Shown: positions 1-6,664 of the stretch, in pieces | How the letters are laid out: the number at the start of each line of letters is the position of its first letter | Position numbering within the stretch: position 1 is the stretch's first letter | DNA from: a bacterium | GTDB lineage: Bacteria; Ratteibacteria; UBA8468; B48-G9; JAFGKM01 | NCBI GenBank assembly: GCA_035370465.1 | Contig: DAOOVW010000016.1 | Coordinates: forward strand, 1-33,004 | DNA: 33,004 nt | Direction: 5' to 3' | The notes under the pieces: generated by a model | Database searches by the model: none | What the model saw: the letters and a program-made list of their open reading frames with translations, nothing else | What the model was told of the DNA's origin: nothing | Program-made: the position numbers and the translations under genes

Positions 1-31
1 CTGTTCTTACAAGGCGTATTCTTATAGCCAT
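1..31 (-). CDS. rpsP: Start of a gene, probably 30S ribosomal protein S16 (partial)
   Basis: Reading the minus strand from an ATG at 29-31 gives MAIRIRLVRT before the window ends. This matches the usual opening of bacterial ribosomal protein S16 (M-A-x-[IV]-R-[IL]-R-L-x-R). A good ribosome binding site (AGGAG, plus-strand 38-42) lies 6 nt upstream and a sigma70-like promoter precedes it at 75-103, so it is a genuine gene start. Only ten codons are visible, so the family assignment is tentative. Confidence 0.45.
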   Translation of the reverse strand, partial: MAIRIRLVRT

Positions 32-74
32 AATTAACTCCTTTTATATTTTTCTGCTTTTTTTTACAAGGTAA

Positions 75-103
75 ATTATACACAAAAATTAAAATACTTT
101 CAA
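75..103 (-). promoter_or_regulatory. Sigma70-like promoter for the partial S16-like gene
   Basis: On the minus strand a -35 TTGAAA (plus 98-103) and a -10 TATAAT (plus 75-80) are separated by exactly 17 nt. The predicted start near 68 would give a leader of about 37 nt containing AAAAGGAG. One mismatch to consensus in total. Confidence 0.65.
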
Positions 104-124
104 TACCATAATTTCCTGATATTT

Positions 125-331
125 CTAATGATTTTCCTTTTCAATTTCTTCAATTGCTTCTTCTATTACACTACATCCTTCTTTTATTGCTTCTTCTATT
201 ATAAGTGGAGGGCAAATTTTTATTGCTGATGATTGATAACCAACAGGAGAAAAAAACAAAAGCCCTTTTTCATAGCATCTTTTAACAATTTCAAATGCTT
301 TATCAGTGTCTGGTTCTTCTGTCCCATTTTT
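125..331 (-). pseudogene. C-terminal remnant of a class-III (PLP) aminotransferase
   Basis: The minus strand reads 68 codons ending at TAA/TAG 125-127 and beginning right after an in-frame stop at 332-334, with no start codon. The peptide contains EEPDTDKAFEIVKRCYEKG, then LLFFSPVGYQSSAIKICPPL and IIEEAIKEGCSVIEEAIEEI. This is the typical final segment of 4-aminobutyrate/acetylornithine-type class-III aminotransferases (the '...GLL...G...SAIKI.PPL.I' strand and last helix). The catalytic lysine domain and everything N-terminal is missing. The remnant overlaps nothing else and ends just upstream of the S16-like promoter. I infer a gene lost by deletion whose tail has not yet decayed. Confidence 0.7.
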
Positions 332-441
332 TTAATTTTACCACTACTCAAAAACAATATTAGAATATAAGGACTTATCCGAATTTATTTAAGGGTTTAA
401 ATTAAAATATTATGAGTTTAAAGTATAACATTTTTAAAAGT

Positions 442-470
442 TTGTCAATAATTAAATTTCTTTATATAAT
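442..470 (+). promoter_or_regulatory. Sigma70-like promoter upstream of repeat island 1
   Basis: TTGTCA (442-447) and TATAAT (465-470) are 17 nt apart. The next plus-strand gene is the MFS transporter at 1239, so a transcript from here would run through the whole repeat island as a leader of about 760 nt. This suggests the island was inserted between the gene and its promoter, though a closer promoter may exist. Confidence 0.5.
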
Positions 471-585
471 AACATTTTTTAGGGGAAAAGAGGTAGTGTC
501 AAAAAATAGATGAAAAAAAAAGATGAAAAGGAAAATCCATCCCTTCCTTCCCTTGTCAAGGGAAGGAGTATTTTCCCCCTTTGAC

Positions 586-684
586 AAACCGACTAAAGTA
601 GCAGAGGTTAGCAGGGCAGAGTTGGTGTGTCATCCCCCACTTTGAAAAAGGGGGGTTAGGGGGGATTTTCAGATAGCACAACGT
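586..684 (+). repeat. Dispersed repeat unit P, copy A
   Basis: Begins AACCGACTAAAGTAGC, contains GCAGAGTTGGTG and ends AGATAGCACAACG. The GTTGGTG(T) and GCACAAC parts can pair as hairpin arms. Here the loop between them holds an extra palindrome (CCCCC...GGGGG), unlike the minimal copies at 27915 and 28372. Confidence 0.75.
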
Positions 685-828
685 GGAAAGAGGGGGATTT
701 GAAGGGGGATTTTCGTCCTTCTCCCTGTTGGGGAGAAGGCTCGCCCGTAGGGTCCTCGCTTTTGGCTACGGATTCTAAACTACGCCCGAGGGTGGGGATG
801 AGGGGGGATTTGATTTCTCCTTTTATAA

Positions 829-892
829 AACCGACTAAAGTTGCTTACCTTGTTTCTCAGAGTTGGTGCTTAGCGTTTTTCAGCAAGCACAA
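829..892 (+). repeat. Dispersed repeat unit P, copy B (variant core)
   Basis: AACCGACTAAAGTTGC is followed by the alternative core TTACCTTGTTTCTCAGAG, then TTGGTGC and AGCAAGCACAAC. The same alternative core is found in the copy next to tRNA-Pro (28372-28433). Confidence 0.65.
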
Positions 893-894
893 CT

Positions 895-994
895 GCTACC
901 GACTAAGGAAGCGGGGAGTAGCAAAGCAGAGTTGGTGTTTCATCCCCCACTTTGAAAAAGGGGGGTTAGGGGGGATTTTCAGATAGCACAACGG
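895..994 (+). repeat. Dispersed repeat unit P, copy B2
   Basis: Starts ACCGACTAAGGAAGC, has GCAAAGCAGAGTTGGTG and ends AGATAGCACAACGG. The loop again carries the CCCCC...GGGGG palindrome seen in copy A, and it abuts copy B. Confidence 0.7.
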
Positions 995-1238
995 AGATTG
1001 AGAGGGATTTTATAAAGAGGGGTAAGGCTCGCCCGTTGGGTTCTCACTTTTGGCTACGGATCCTTCGGACTGCGCCCAGAGGGGGAGATTTCAAAAGGAG
1101 AGGGGTTAAAGAAGGAAGAGAAGCAGAAAAAAAGGGGAAGGGATATAAAGACATATAAAAACCTTAAAAGACAAAGAAAGGCATTATAAAAGCTCGTAGC
1201 CATTTTGGCAGTACCGAAAAGAATAAAAAGGGTTAAAA

Positions 1239-2483
1239 ATGAAAAAAATGAGTTCTGTTGGATTGTTTCTTCTTCTTAATAGCGTATATTTTTTTTCATA
1301 TTTCCAGAGAGTAGGGATACCAGGTACTATATTCAATGAATTACAATCCACTTTCTCTATTTCTGCTACTACCATTGTGGGTTTAGGTTCTCTTACATTT
1401 TTTGTTTATGGGTTAATGCAGATTTTTAGTGGTGTGTTATCTGACAGATTTGGTGGTTTTAAGACATTTCTTATAGGTGCTTTTCTTTTAAGTGTCAGTT
1501 CTATTTTATTTTCCTTTTCTCATTCTGTTTCTATGTTATTTACAACAAGAGCAATAGTAGGTTTCAGTGCTGGTTTTATATACATTAGTTTGATAAAAAT
1601 CCTAACGACAATTTATCCAGAAAAGAAGTTCCCTTTTTATCTTGGTATAACATTAGTACTTGGTTATTCAGGAGGTATCTTTGCCACATATCCTCTTGAA
1701 CGACTTGTTAGTTATTTAGGATGGAGAAATTCTTTATTCCTAATTGGGATTATCTGTTCAATTTGTACTATTATCTGTTTTTCTGTATTTAGAATATCAG
1801 GTACACCATCTACAAAAAAGCAGACATTTTCATTACCACTTCTTATGGGTGTTTTAAAAAATACCCGTTCTCTTCCTTTATTTATTTCAAGCCCTATAAA
1901 TTTTGGAATTTATTTTCTTTTTCAATCCACAATTGGTAAAAAATTTCTTCAGGATTTCTGTGCTTTTTCTTCATCTGATGCTTCGTTATTTACCTTTATT
2001 ATGATGATAACAAATACTGTTTTCACTTTTGTTTCAAGTTATACATCCGGACTTACTGGAAAACGTCGCTCTATTATAACATCTGCCACTTTTATTACAT
2101 TAACAGCCCTTTTAATTCTTTTTTTAAACCTTTCTTTTCTGAATAAAAAAGGGTTGTTTTTAGTATCATATATTTTACTTGCAATTGGAGCAGCAGCAGG
2201 ACCAGTTTATACAACAACAATGAAGGAGAGTAATGCTATAAGTATTGCTGCGACCTCTGTGGGGTTACTCAATACCATTTCCTATCTTTTTATTGGTTTT
2301 CTTGGCTGGTGTACAGGATTTATTCTTGACCATTTTAGAAATGCTTCTGTGGAAAAAGAGGGGATAATTATATATCCACCTTCTGCTTATAGGGCAATTT
2401 TTCTTTTCTGTATTATACTTGCAGTTTGTTCTTTTCTTGTCTCTTTATTGATAAAAGATAAACATACAAAAATTATGCAATAG
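1239..2483 (+). CDS. MFS transporter
   Basis: A 414-residue, very hydrophobic protein with about 12 predicted membrane segments, typical of the major facilitator superfamily. The loop between helices 2 and 3 has the MFS motif A in the form GVLSDRFGGFK (about residues 65-75), and helix 4 has the RAIVGFSAGFIY pattern. It presumably moves a small solute across the inner membrane by a proton- or sodium-coupled cycle; the substrate cannot be read from the sequence. The start ATG follows AAAGGGTTAAAA. It stands alone between repeat island 1 and the lolC promoter, and its own promoter may be the one at 442-470, separated from it by the repeat island. Confidence 0.85.
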   Translation: MKKMSSVGLFLLLNSVYFFSYFQRVGIPGTIFNELQSTFSISATTIVGLGSLTFFVYGLMQIFSGVLSDRFGGFKTFLIGAFLLSVSSILFSFSHSVSMLFTTRAIVGFSAGFIYISLIKILTTIYPEKKFPFYLGITLVLGYSGGIFATYPLERLVSYLGWRNSLFLIGIICSICTIICFSVFRISGTPSTKKQTFSLPLLMGVLKNTRSLPLFISSPINFGIYFLFQSTIGKKFLQDFCAFSSSDASLFTFIMMITNTVFTFVSSYTSGLTGKRRSIITSATFITLTALLILFLNLSFLNKKGLFLVSYILLAIGAAAGPVYTTTMKESNAISIAATSVGLLNTISYLFIGFLGWCTGFILDHFRNASVEKEGIIIYPPSAYRAIFLFCIILAVCSFLVSLLIKDKHTKIMQ

Positions 2484-2601
2484 TTCTTAATCACAATAAA
2501 ATTATTTATTAGCATATTCTTATCTGTTTTTTCACAGTGAAAAATTTGAAAACATAAATAATGTATTTTCATATACTTTTTTTTACACAATTGATGAATT
2601 T

Positions 2602-2630
2602 TTGTAATGTGGTAAGTTTTCAGGTATAAT
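2602..2630 (+). promoter_or_regulatory. Promoter of the lolC operon, implying an almost leaderless mRNA
   Basis: TTGTAA (2602-2607) and a perfect TATAAT (2625-2630) are 17 nt apart. Transcription would begin about 6-8 nt after the -10 box, at 2636-2638, while the lolC ATG is at 2640. No Shine-Dalgarno sequence precedes that ATG. Confidence 0.6.
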
Positions 2631-2639
2631 TGTTGCATT

Positions 2640-3824
2640 ATGGGGTCTTATAATTTTTTTCTATCTAAAAAATTTTTAAGCAGGAAAAAAGATGACCATT
2701 TTTTATGGTTTATAAACTTTTTTTCAATTGCTGGAATTGCAATTGGTGTTATTGCTCTTATTCTTGTTATTGGAGTAATGAACGGTTTTTCAAATGACCT
2801 TAAAAAAAAGATAATAGGTGCAAATCCTGTAATTACAATAGAAGGTAGACCATCTATTTATGATTACCAAAATATAATTAAAAAAATAAAAGAAAATGTT
2901 GAAGAAGTTGAAGGAATTTCCCCTTTTATTTCAACTCAGGTAATTTATAAGTCAGACAATTATATGCTTGGAGGTATTTTAAAAGGGATTGAAAGTGATA
3001 CAGAGAAAGATGTTACAAATTTAGAAAAGTTTATTGTTAAAGGGAAATATAGTGATATTGAAAATGGAATAATTTTAGGGAAAGAATTAGCAAAGGAATT
3101 AGAAGTTGTGCCTGGTGATAATGTCTGGATTATTGTAGGACTTATTCCTAAACAAATGTGTTTTAAGGTAGTCGGGATTTTTGACTATGGGATTTATAGT
3201 TTTGATGTTTCAACTGGCTTTGTCTCATTAAAAAATTTAATGGATTTTTTAAACATAAATTCAGTTCATGGAATTGGTATAAAAATAGATAATATTTACA
3301 ATTCAAAAGAAACCGCTGAAAAAATAAAAAAAGTCATAGCAGAAGAATATTCTGTTTCTACATGGATTGAAAAAAATAAAATTTTATTTTCTGCTCTTGC
3401 CCTTGAAAAAAAAGCGATGGCAATAATTTTAAGTTTAATTATAATTGTTGCTTCTTTTAATATTGCTTCAACATTGATGATTTCTGTGTATAAAAAGGTT
3501 AAAGATATTGGAATACTAAAAGCAATTGGGCTAACTCGTTGGGAAATAAAGAAAATATTTTTTTATCAGGGATTGATATTGGGAGTTAAAGGGCTTTTTT
3601 CAGGGCTTGTTATTGGTCTTTCCCTGTCTTTTATTGTTAAAAAATATCAATTTATAAAAATTCCTGAATTTGTATATGACCTTTCTCATCTTCCAATTGA
3701 GATTTCAGTTATGGATATTTTATGGATATGTATTTTGGTTCTAGTAATTGTGAGTTTTGCAAGTATTTATCCTTCAACAAGAGCAGCAAAGTTAAATCCT
3801 GCTGAGGCAATAAGAAATGAATAA
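2640..3824 (+). CDS. lolC: Lipoprotein-releasing system permease, LolC/LolE family
   Basis: This 394-residue protein is the transmembrane subunit of a LolCDE-type ABC transporter, which lifts mature lipoproteins out of the inner membrane toward the outer membrane. The N-terminal SKKFLSRKKDDHFLWFINFFSI is followed by the first membrane helix (about residues 27-47) and the family's 'GVMNGFSNDLKKKI' segment. A periplasmic domain of about 220 residues comes next, and three more helices form the C-terminal FtsX-like domain ending ASIYPSTRAAKLNPAEAIR. It overlaps lolD by 8 nt, so the two are translationally coupled. Only one permease gene is present, suggesting a homodimeric LolC/E. The start is supported by family alignment and by the promoter just upstream. 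Confidence 0.88.
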   Translation: MGSYNFFLSKKFLSRKKDDHFLWFINFFSIAGIAIGVIALILVIGVMNGFSNDLKKKIIGANPVITIEGRPSIYDYQNIIKKIKENVEEVEGISPFISTQVIYKSDNYMLGGILKGIESDTEKDVTNLEKFIVKGKYSDIENGIILGKELAKELEVVPGDNVWIIVGLIPKQMCFKVVGIFDYGIYSFDVSTGFVSLKNLMDFLNINSVHGIGIKIDNIYNSKETAEKIKKVIAEEYSVSTWIEKNKILFSALALEKKAMAIILSLIIIVASFNIASTLMISVYKKVKDIGILKAIGLTRWEIKKIFFYQGLILGVKGLFSGLVIGLSLSFIVKKYQFIKIPEFVYDLSHLPIEISVMDILWICILVLVIVSFASIYPSTRAAKLNPAEAIRNE

Positions 3825-4503
3825 AATAAAAAGTGAAAATATAACAAAAGTTTATAGTGAAAATGTAGTTGCAATTGAAAATGTGAATATAGAAATAGAA
3901 GAAAAGGAAATAGTTGTAATTTTTGGTCCATCTGGTTCTGGTAAAACAACACTTTTAAATATTTTTGGTCTTCTTGATAAACCTACAAAAGGGAATTTAT
4001 TTTTTAATGGAGAATTATTAAACAATATTGGGGAAAGACAAGCAGCAGAAATAAGAAATAAAAAATTTGGATTTATTTTTCAGTTTTTTTATCTATTACC
4101 AGAACTTACAGTTGTTGAAAATGTAATGTTGCCTTTATGGATAAAAGAAAAAAACAAAGGGGTAAAAAAATATTATAAAAAGGCAGAGGAATTACTTGAA
4201 AAATTTGGTTTATTGAAAAGGAGGGATTTTTATCCAACACAACTTTCAGGAGGAGAAAATCAAAGAGTTGCAATATGCAGAAGTTTAATATGCCAGCCAG
4301 AAGTTATATTTGCAGATGAACCAACTGGAAGTATTGATAAGTTTTCAGCAGAAATTTTTTTCAATTTCATTATAAATTTAAATAAAGAAAAATATACAAC
4401 TTTTGTTATTGCAACACATAATGAGAACTTTTTACAAATTGCTTCAAAAGTTGTATATTTAAAAGAAGGTAAAATAGAAAAAATCGAAAAAAGGAGTAGA
4501 TAA
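3817..4503 (+). CDS. lolD: Lipoprotein-releasing system ATPase LolD
   Basis: An ABC ATPase of 228 residues, the usual LolD length. Walker A is GPSGSGKTT (residues 37-45), the ABC signature is LSGGENQR (about 143-150), Walker B is VIFADEPTG (about 162-170) and the switch histidine lies in IATHN. It powers the permease encoded directly upstream, whose last 8 nt it overlaps. It is followed after one base by ilvE. LolD, MacB and FtsE ATPases are close relatives; the LolC/E-type partner makes LolD the best reading. Confidence 0.88.
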   Translation: MNKIKSENITKVYSENVVAIENVNIEIEEKEIVVIFGPSGSGKTTLLNIFGLLDKPTKGNLFFNGELLNNIGERQAAEIRNKKFGFIFQFFYLLPELTVVENVMLPLWIKEKNKGVKKYYKKAEELLEKFGLLKRRDFYPTQLSGGENQRVAICRSLICQPEVIFADEPTGSIDKFSAEIFFNFIINLNKEKYTTFVIATHNENFLQIASKVVYLKEGKIEKIEKRSR

Positions 4504-4504
4504 A

Positions 4505-5383
4505 ATGGGACTTACGATATATTTAAATGGGAAATTTGTCTCAGAAGAAGAAGCAAAAGTTTCTGTTTTTGACCATGGACTTCTTTATGGAGATGGTGTT
4601 TTTGAAGGTATAAGAAGTTATAATGGTAAAATTTTTAAGCTTGATGAGCATCTTAAACGACTTTATAATTCAGCAAAAGCAATATTACTGGAAATTCCTC
4701 TTGAATTTTCAGAACTTAAAGAAGCAACAATCCAAACTGTGAGAACAAATAAATTAAAAGATAGTTATATAAGAATAGTTGTTACAAGAGGAGTTGGGGA
4801 CCTTGGACTTGACCCGAATAAATGTAAAATCCCTACTCTTTTTATAATTGCAAGCAAAATTCAGTTATATCCAGAAGTTGTTTATGAAAAAGGAATTGAT
4901 GTAGTTGCAGTTGCAACAAGAAGAAATGCCAATGAATCAATAAATCCAGCAATAAAGTCGCTGAATTACTTAAATAATATATTGGCAAAAATTGAAGCAA
5001 ATAATGCAGGAGCAACAGAAGGAATTATTTTAAATCAGGATGGATTTGTTTCAGAAGGCACTGGTGAAAACATATTTATTGTTAAAGGAGATACTCTTTC
5101 TACGCCACCCGTATCAGTTGGAACATTAGAAGGTATAACAAGAGATATTGTTATGGAATTGGGTAAAAATATTGGTTTAAAAGTTAAAGAAGATAACATT
5201 ACAAGATATGATATTTATACATGTGAAGAAATGTTTTTAACTGGAACTGCTGCTGAGATTGTTCCTGTTGTTAAAGTTGATGGCAGAATTATTGGCTCTG
5301 CTAAACCAGGAAAAATAACAAAAAAAATAAGAGATGAATTTATAAATTTAACTCAAGTTGAAGGTGTGCCTGTTTATGAATAG
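4505..5383 (+). CDS. ilvE: Branched-chain amino acid aminotransferase (class IV PLP enzyme)
   Basis: A 292-residue class-IV aminotransferase. It interconverts leucine, isoleucine and valine with their 2-oxo acids using glutamate/2-oxoglutarate. Visible family marks are VSVFDHGLLYGDGVFEGIR (about 18-37), the PLP lysine in AIKSLNYLNN (K151) and the SEGTGENIF loop (about 183-191). It has a good ribosome site (AAAAGGAG, 10 nt before the ATG). It sits inside the lolCD-mcsAB operon, with its stop overlapping the start of mcsA, so it is co-transcribed with genes of unrelated function. D-amino-acid aminotransferase and aminodeoxychorismate lyase are homologous alternatives. Confidence 0.85.
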   Translation: MGLTIYLNGKFVSEEEAKVSVFDHGLLYGDGVFEGIRSYNGKIFKLDEHLKRLYNSAKAILLEIPLEFSELKEATIQTVRTNKLKDSYIRIVVTRGVGDLGLDPNKCKIPTLFIIASKIQLYPEVVYEKGIDVVAVATRRNANESINPAIKSLNYLNNILAKIEANNAGATEGIILNQDGFVSEGTGENIFIVKGDTLSTPPVSVGTLEGITRDIVMELGKNIGLKVKEDNITRYDIYTCEEMFLTGTAAEIVPVVKVDGRIIGSAKPGKITKKIRDEFINLTQVEGVPVYE

Positions 5384-5627
5384 TAAAAAAGATGTCTTTG
5401 TAGTTTATTTAAATAATAAAAGAATAACAAAAAAGAAATATAATAAGGATAAAATTTGTCCTTTTTGTGGTTATCATTATTCTGATTTTAAAAAAATTGG
5501 GTTTTTAGGATGTCCAGAATGCTATAATGCCTTTTATCCTGAAATAATTAAATTTCTTAAAAAAATTCATAGAAGTATTGAGTATAAAGGTAAAATTCCT
5601 GAAAAGTATGAAGATAGAAAATGTTAA
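5376..5627 (+). CDS. mcsA: Short McsA-like zinc protein (activator of McsB)
   Basis: An 83-residue protein with one zinc-binding pair, CPFC (C28, C31) and CPEC (C46, C49), in the context YSDFKKIGFLGCPECYNAFY followed by a KIHRSIEYKGKIP tail. This matches the second zinc-finger region of McsA. Classical McsA is about twice as long, with two zinc fingers and a C-terminal UVR domain; the first finger and the UVR domain are missing here. Identity is supported by the immediate neighbours mcsB and clpC. I chose the ATG at 5376, which overlaps the ilvE stop by 8 nt, rather than the in-frame TTG at 5358. It overlaps mcsB by 20 nt. Confidence 0.8.
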   Translation: MNSKKDVFVVYLNNKRITKKKYNKDKICPFCGYHYSDFKKIGFLGCPECYNAFYPEIIKFLKKIHRSIEYKGKIPEKYEDRKC

Positions 5628-6639
5628 TTTGCTTTCATCAAATATTATTGAAGAAAAAACAAGATGGGTTTTTGAAAAAATTTCTTTTAATAATGTTATT
5701 ACTTCACGAGTAAGAATGGCAAGAAATTTAAATAATTATCCATTTCCTCATAATATGACTTTTTCAGAAGCAAAAGAAGTAGAAAATGTTGTTTTGAAGA
5801 AAATTCTCAGTTATCCTTATGATGAAATTTTTTTAATAAGGACTGACCAGATAGATAAAAAAGAAAAACAAATACTTATTGAAAGAAGAATAATAAGTAA
5901 TGATTTGATAGAAAATTCTGTCCCTTCATCTGTTGCGATTTTACCGAACGAAAGAGTTTCTATTATGGTTAATGAAGAAGACCATTTAAGAATTCAGAGT
6001 ATTCAACCGGGTCTTAATTTGAAAGAAGGACTTAAAAAAGTTAATAAAATAGATAATTTCCTTCAACAGGAAATTGAATATGCATTTTCTCAAAAAATTG
6101 GTTATCTCACTGCCTGTCCTACAAATATTGGTACAGGAATAAGAGGTTCAGTTCTTATACATTTACCTGCATTATCAATTTTAAAAATTACTTCCGAGAT
6201 TTTTTCAGCAATAGAAAATATAGGTATAATGGTAAGGGGTTTTTATGGAGAAGGTTCAAAGCCATTGGGTAATATTTTCCAAATTACGACAAAAGAAACA
6301 TCAGGAAAAAGAGGAAAACAAATTATAGAAGAATTAGAAGTTATCGTTAATATAATTTTACAGGAAGAAGAAAAAGCAGTTGAAAGATTGAGAAAAATGA
6401 AAAGAATAAGAGAAAAAATAAATAAAAAAATTAGAGAAATTGATAAATATAAAAGTATAAATAAAGAAAAATTCCTTTATTTTTTTTCTCTTATGTATTT
6501 AGGGAAAAAACTTGATATTCTTAATATAGACGATGAAATTTTTCATAACTTATTTATATGGATTTTAAATTCTTCTTTAAAATTTACTGAGAAAAAAATT
6601 TCCATTTCAAAAAATGTGTTAAAAGAGGTAAAATTATAA
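5608..6639 (+). CDS. mcsB: Protein arginine kinase McsB
   Basis: A 343-residue ATP:guanido phosphotransferase-fold protein. McsB phosphorylates arginines on damaged proteins, marking them for ClpC-ClpP. Family motifs present are ITSRVRMARNLNNYPFP near the N-terminus, SIMVNEEDHLRIQ, the CPTNIGTGIRGSVLIHLPAL block and the nucleotide/substrate loop GFYGEGSKPLGNIFQI. The C-terminal RDxxRA motif that forms the allosteric phosphoarginine pocket in characterised McsB proteins is not visible; the tail ends in lysine-rich sequence. I prefer ATG 5608 over the upstream TTG 5578 because family members begin a short distance before the SRxRxARN motif. Translation is coupled to mcsA by overlap. Confidence 0.87.
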   Translation: MKIENVNLLSSNIIEEKTRWVFEKISFNNVITSRVRMARNLNNYPFPHNMTFSEAKEVENVVLKKILSYPYDEIFLIRTDQIDKKEKQILIERRIISNDLIENSVPSSVAILPNERVSIMVNEEDHLRIQSIQPGLNLKEGLKKVNKIDNFLQQEIEYAFSQKIGYLTACPTNIGTGIRGSVLIHLPALSILKITSEIFSAIENIGIMVRGFYGEGSKPLGNIFQITTKETSGKRGKQIIEELEVIVNIILQEEEKAVERLRKMKRIREKINKKIREIDKYKSINKEKFLYFFSLMYLGKKLDILNIDDEIFHNLFIWILNSSLKFTEKKISISKNVLKEVKL

Positions 6640-6664
6640 AAAGAAAAGAAGGAGGATTTAAAAA

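Larger units (their letters stand above)
492..1235. repeat. Repeat island 1 (non-coding palindromic repeats)
   Basis: A gene-free stretch made of short hairpins and dispersed repeats. It opens with GGTAGTGTCAAAAA at 492 and closes near ATTTTGG(C)AG(T)ACCG at 1202-1216; both end motifs recur around island 2 (11360-11548). Inside are three copies of a longer unit ('CCGACTAAAG...GTTGGTG...GCACAAC'), two copies of a 'CTCGCCCG...CGCCC..AG' unit (about 730-790 and 1028-1085), and G-rich/C-rich palindromes such as CCCCC-ACTTTGAAAAA-GGGGG. Its GC content is clearly higher than that of the flanking genes. Open frames through it (for example 699-986) are repeat translations, not genes. Confidence 0.8.

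Noticed and set aside
699..986. Open frame of 95 codons on the plus strand in island 1
   Set aside because: It runs through hairpins and unit P copies, has no ribosome site, and encodes peptides that recur wherever the repeats recur.
5578..5607. TTG start for mcsB
   Set aside because: Adds ten residues absent from the family and deepens the overlap with mcsA; ATG 5608 is better.
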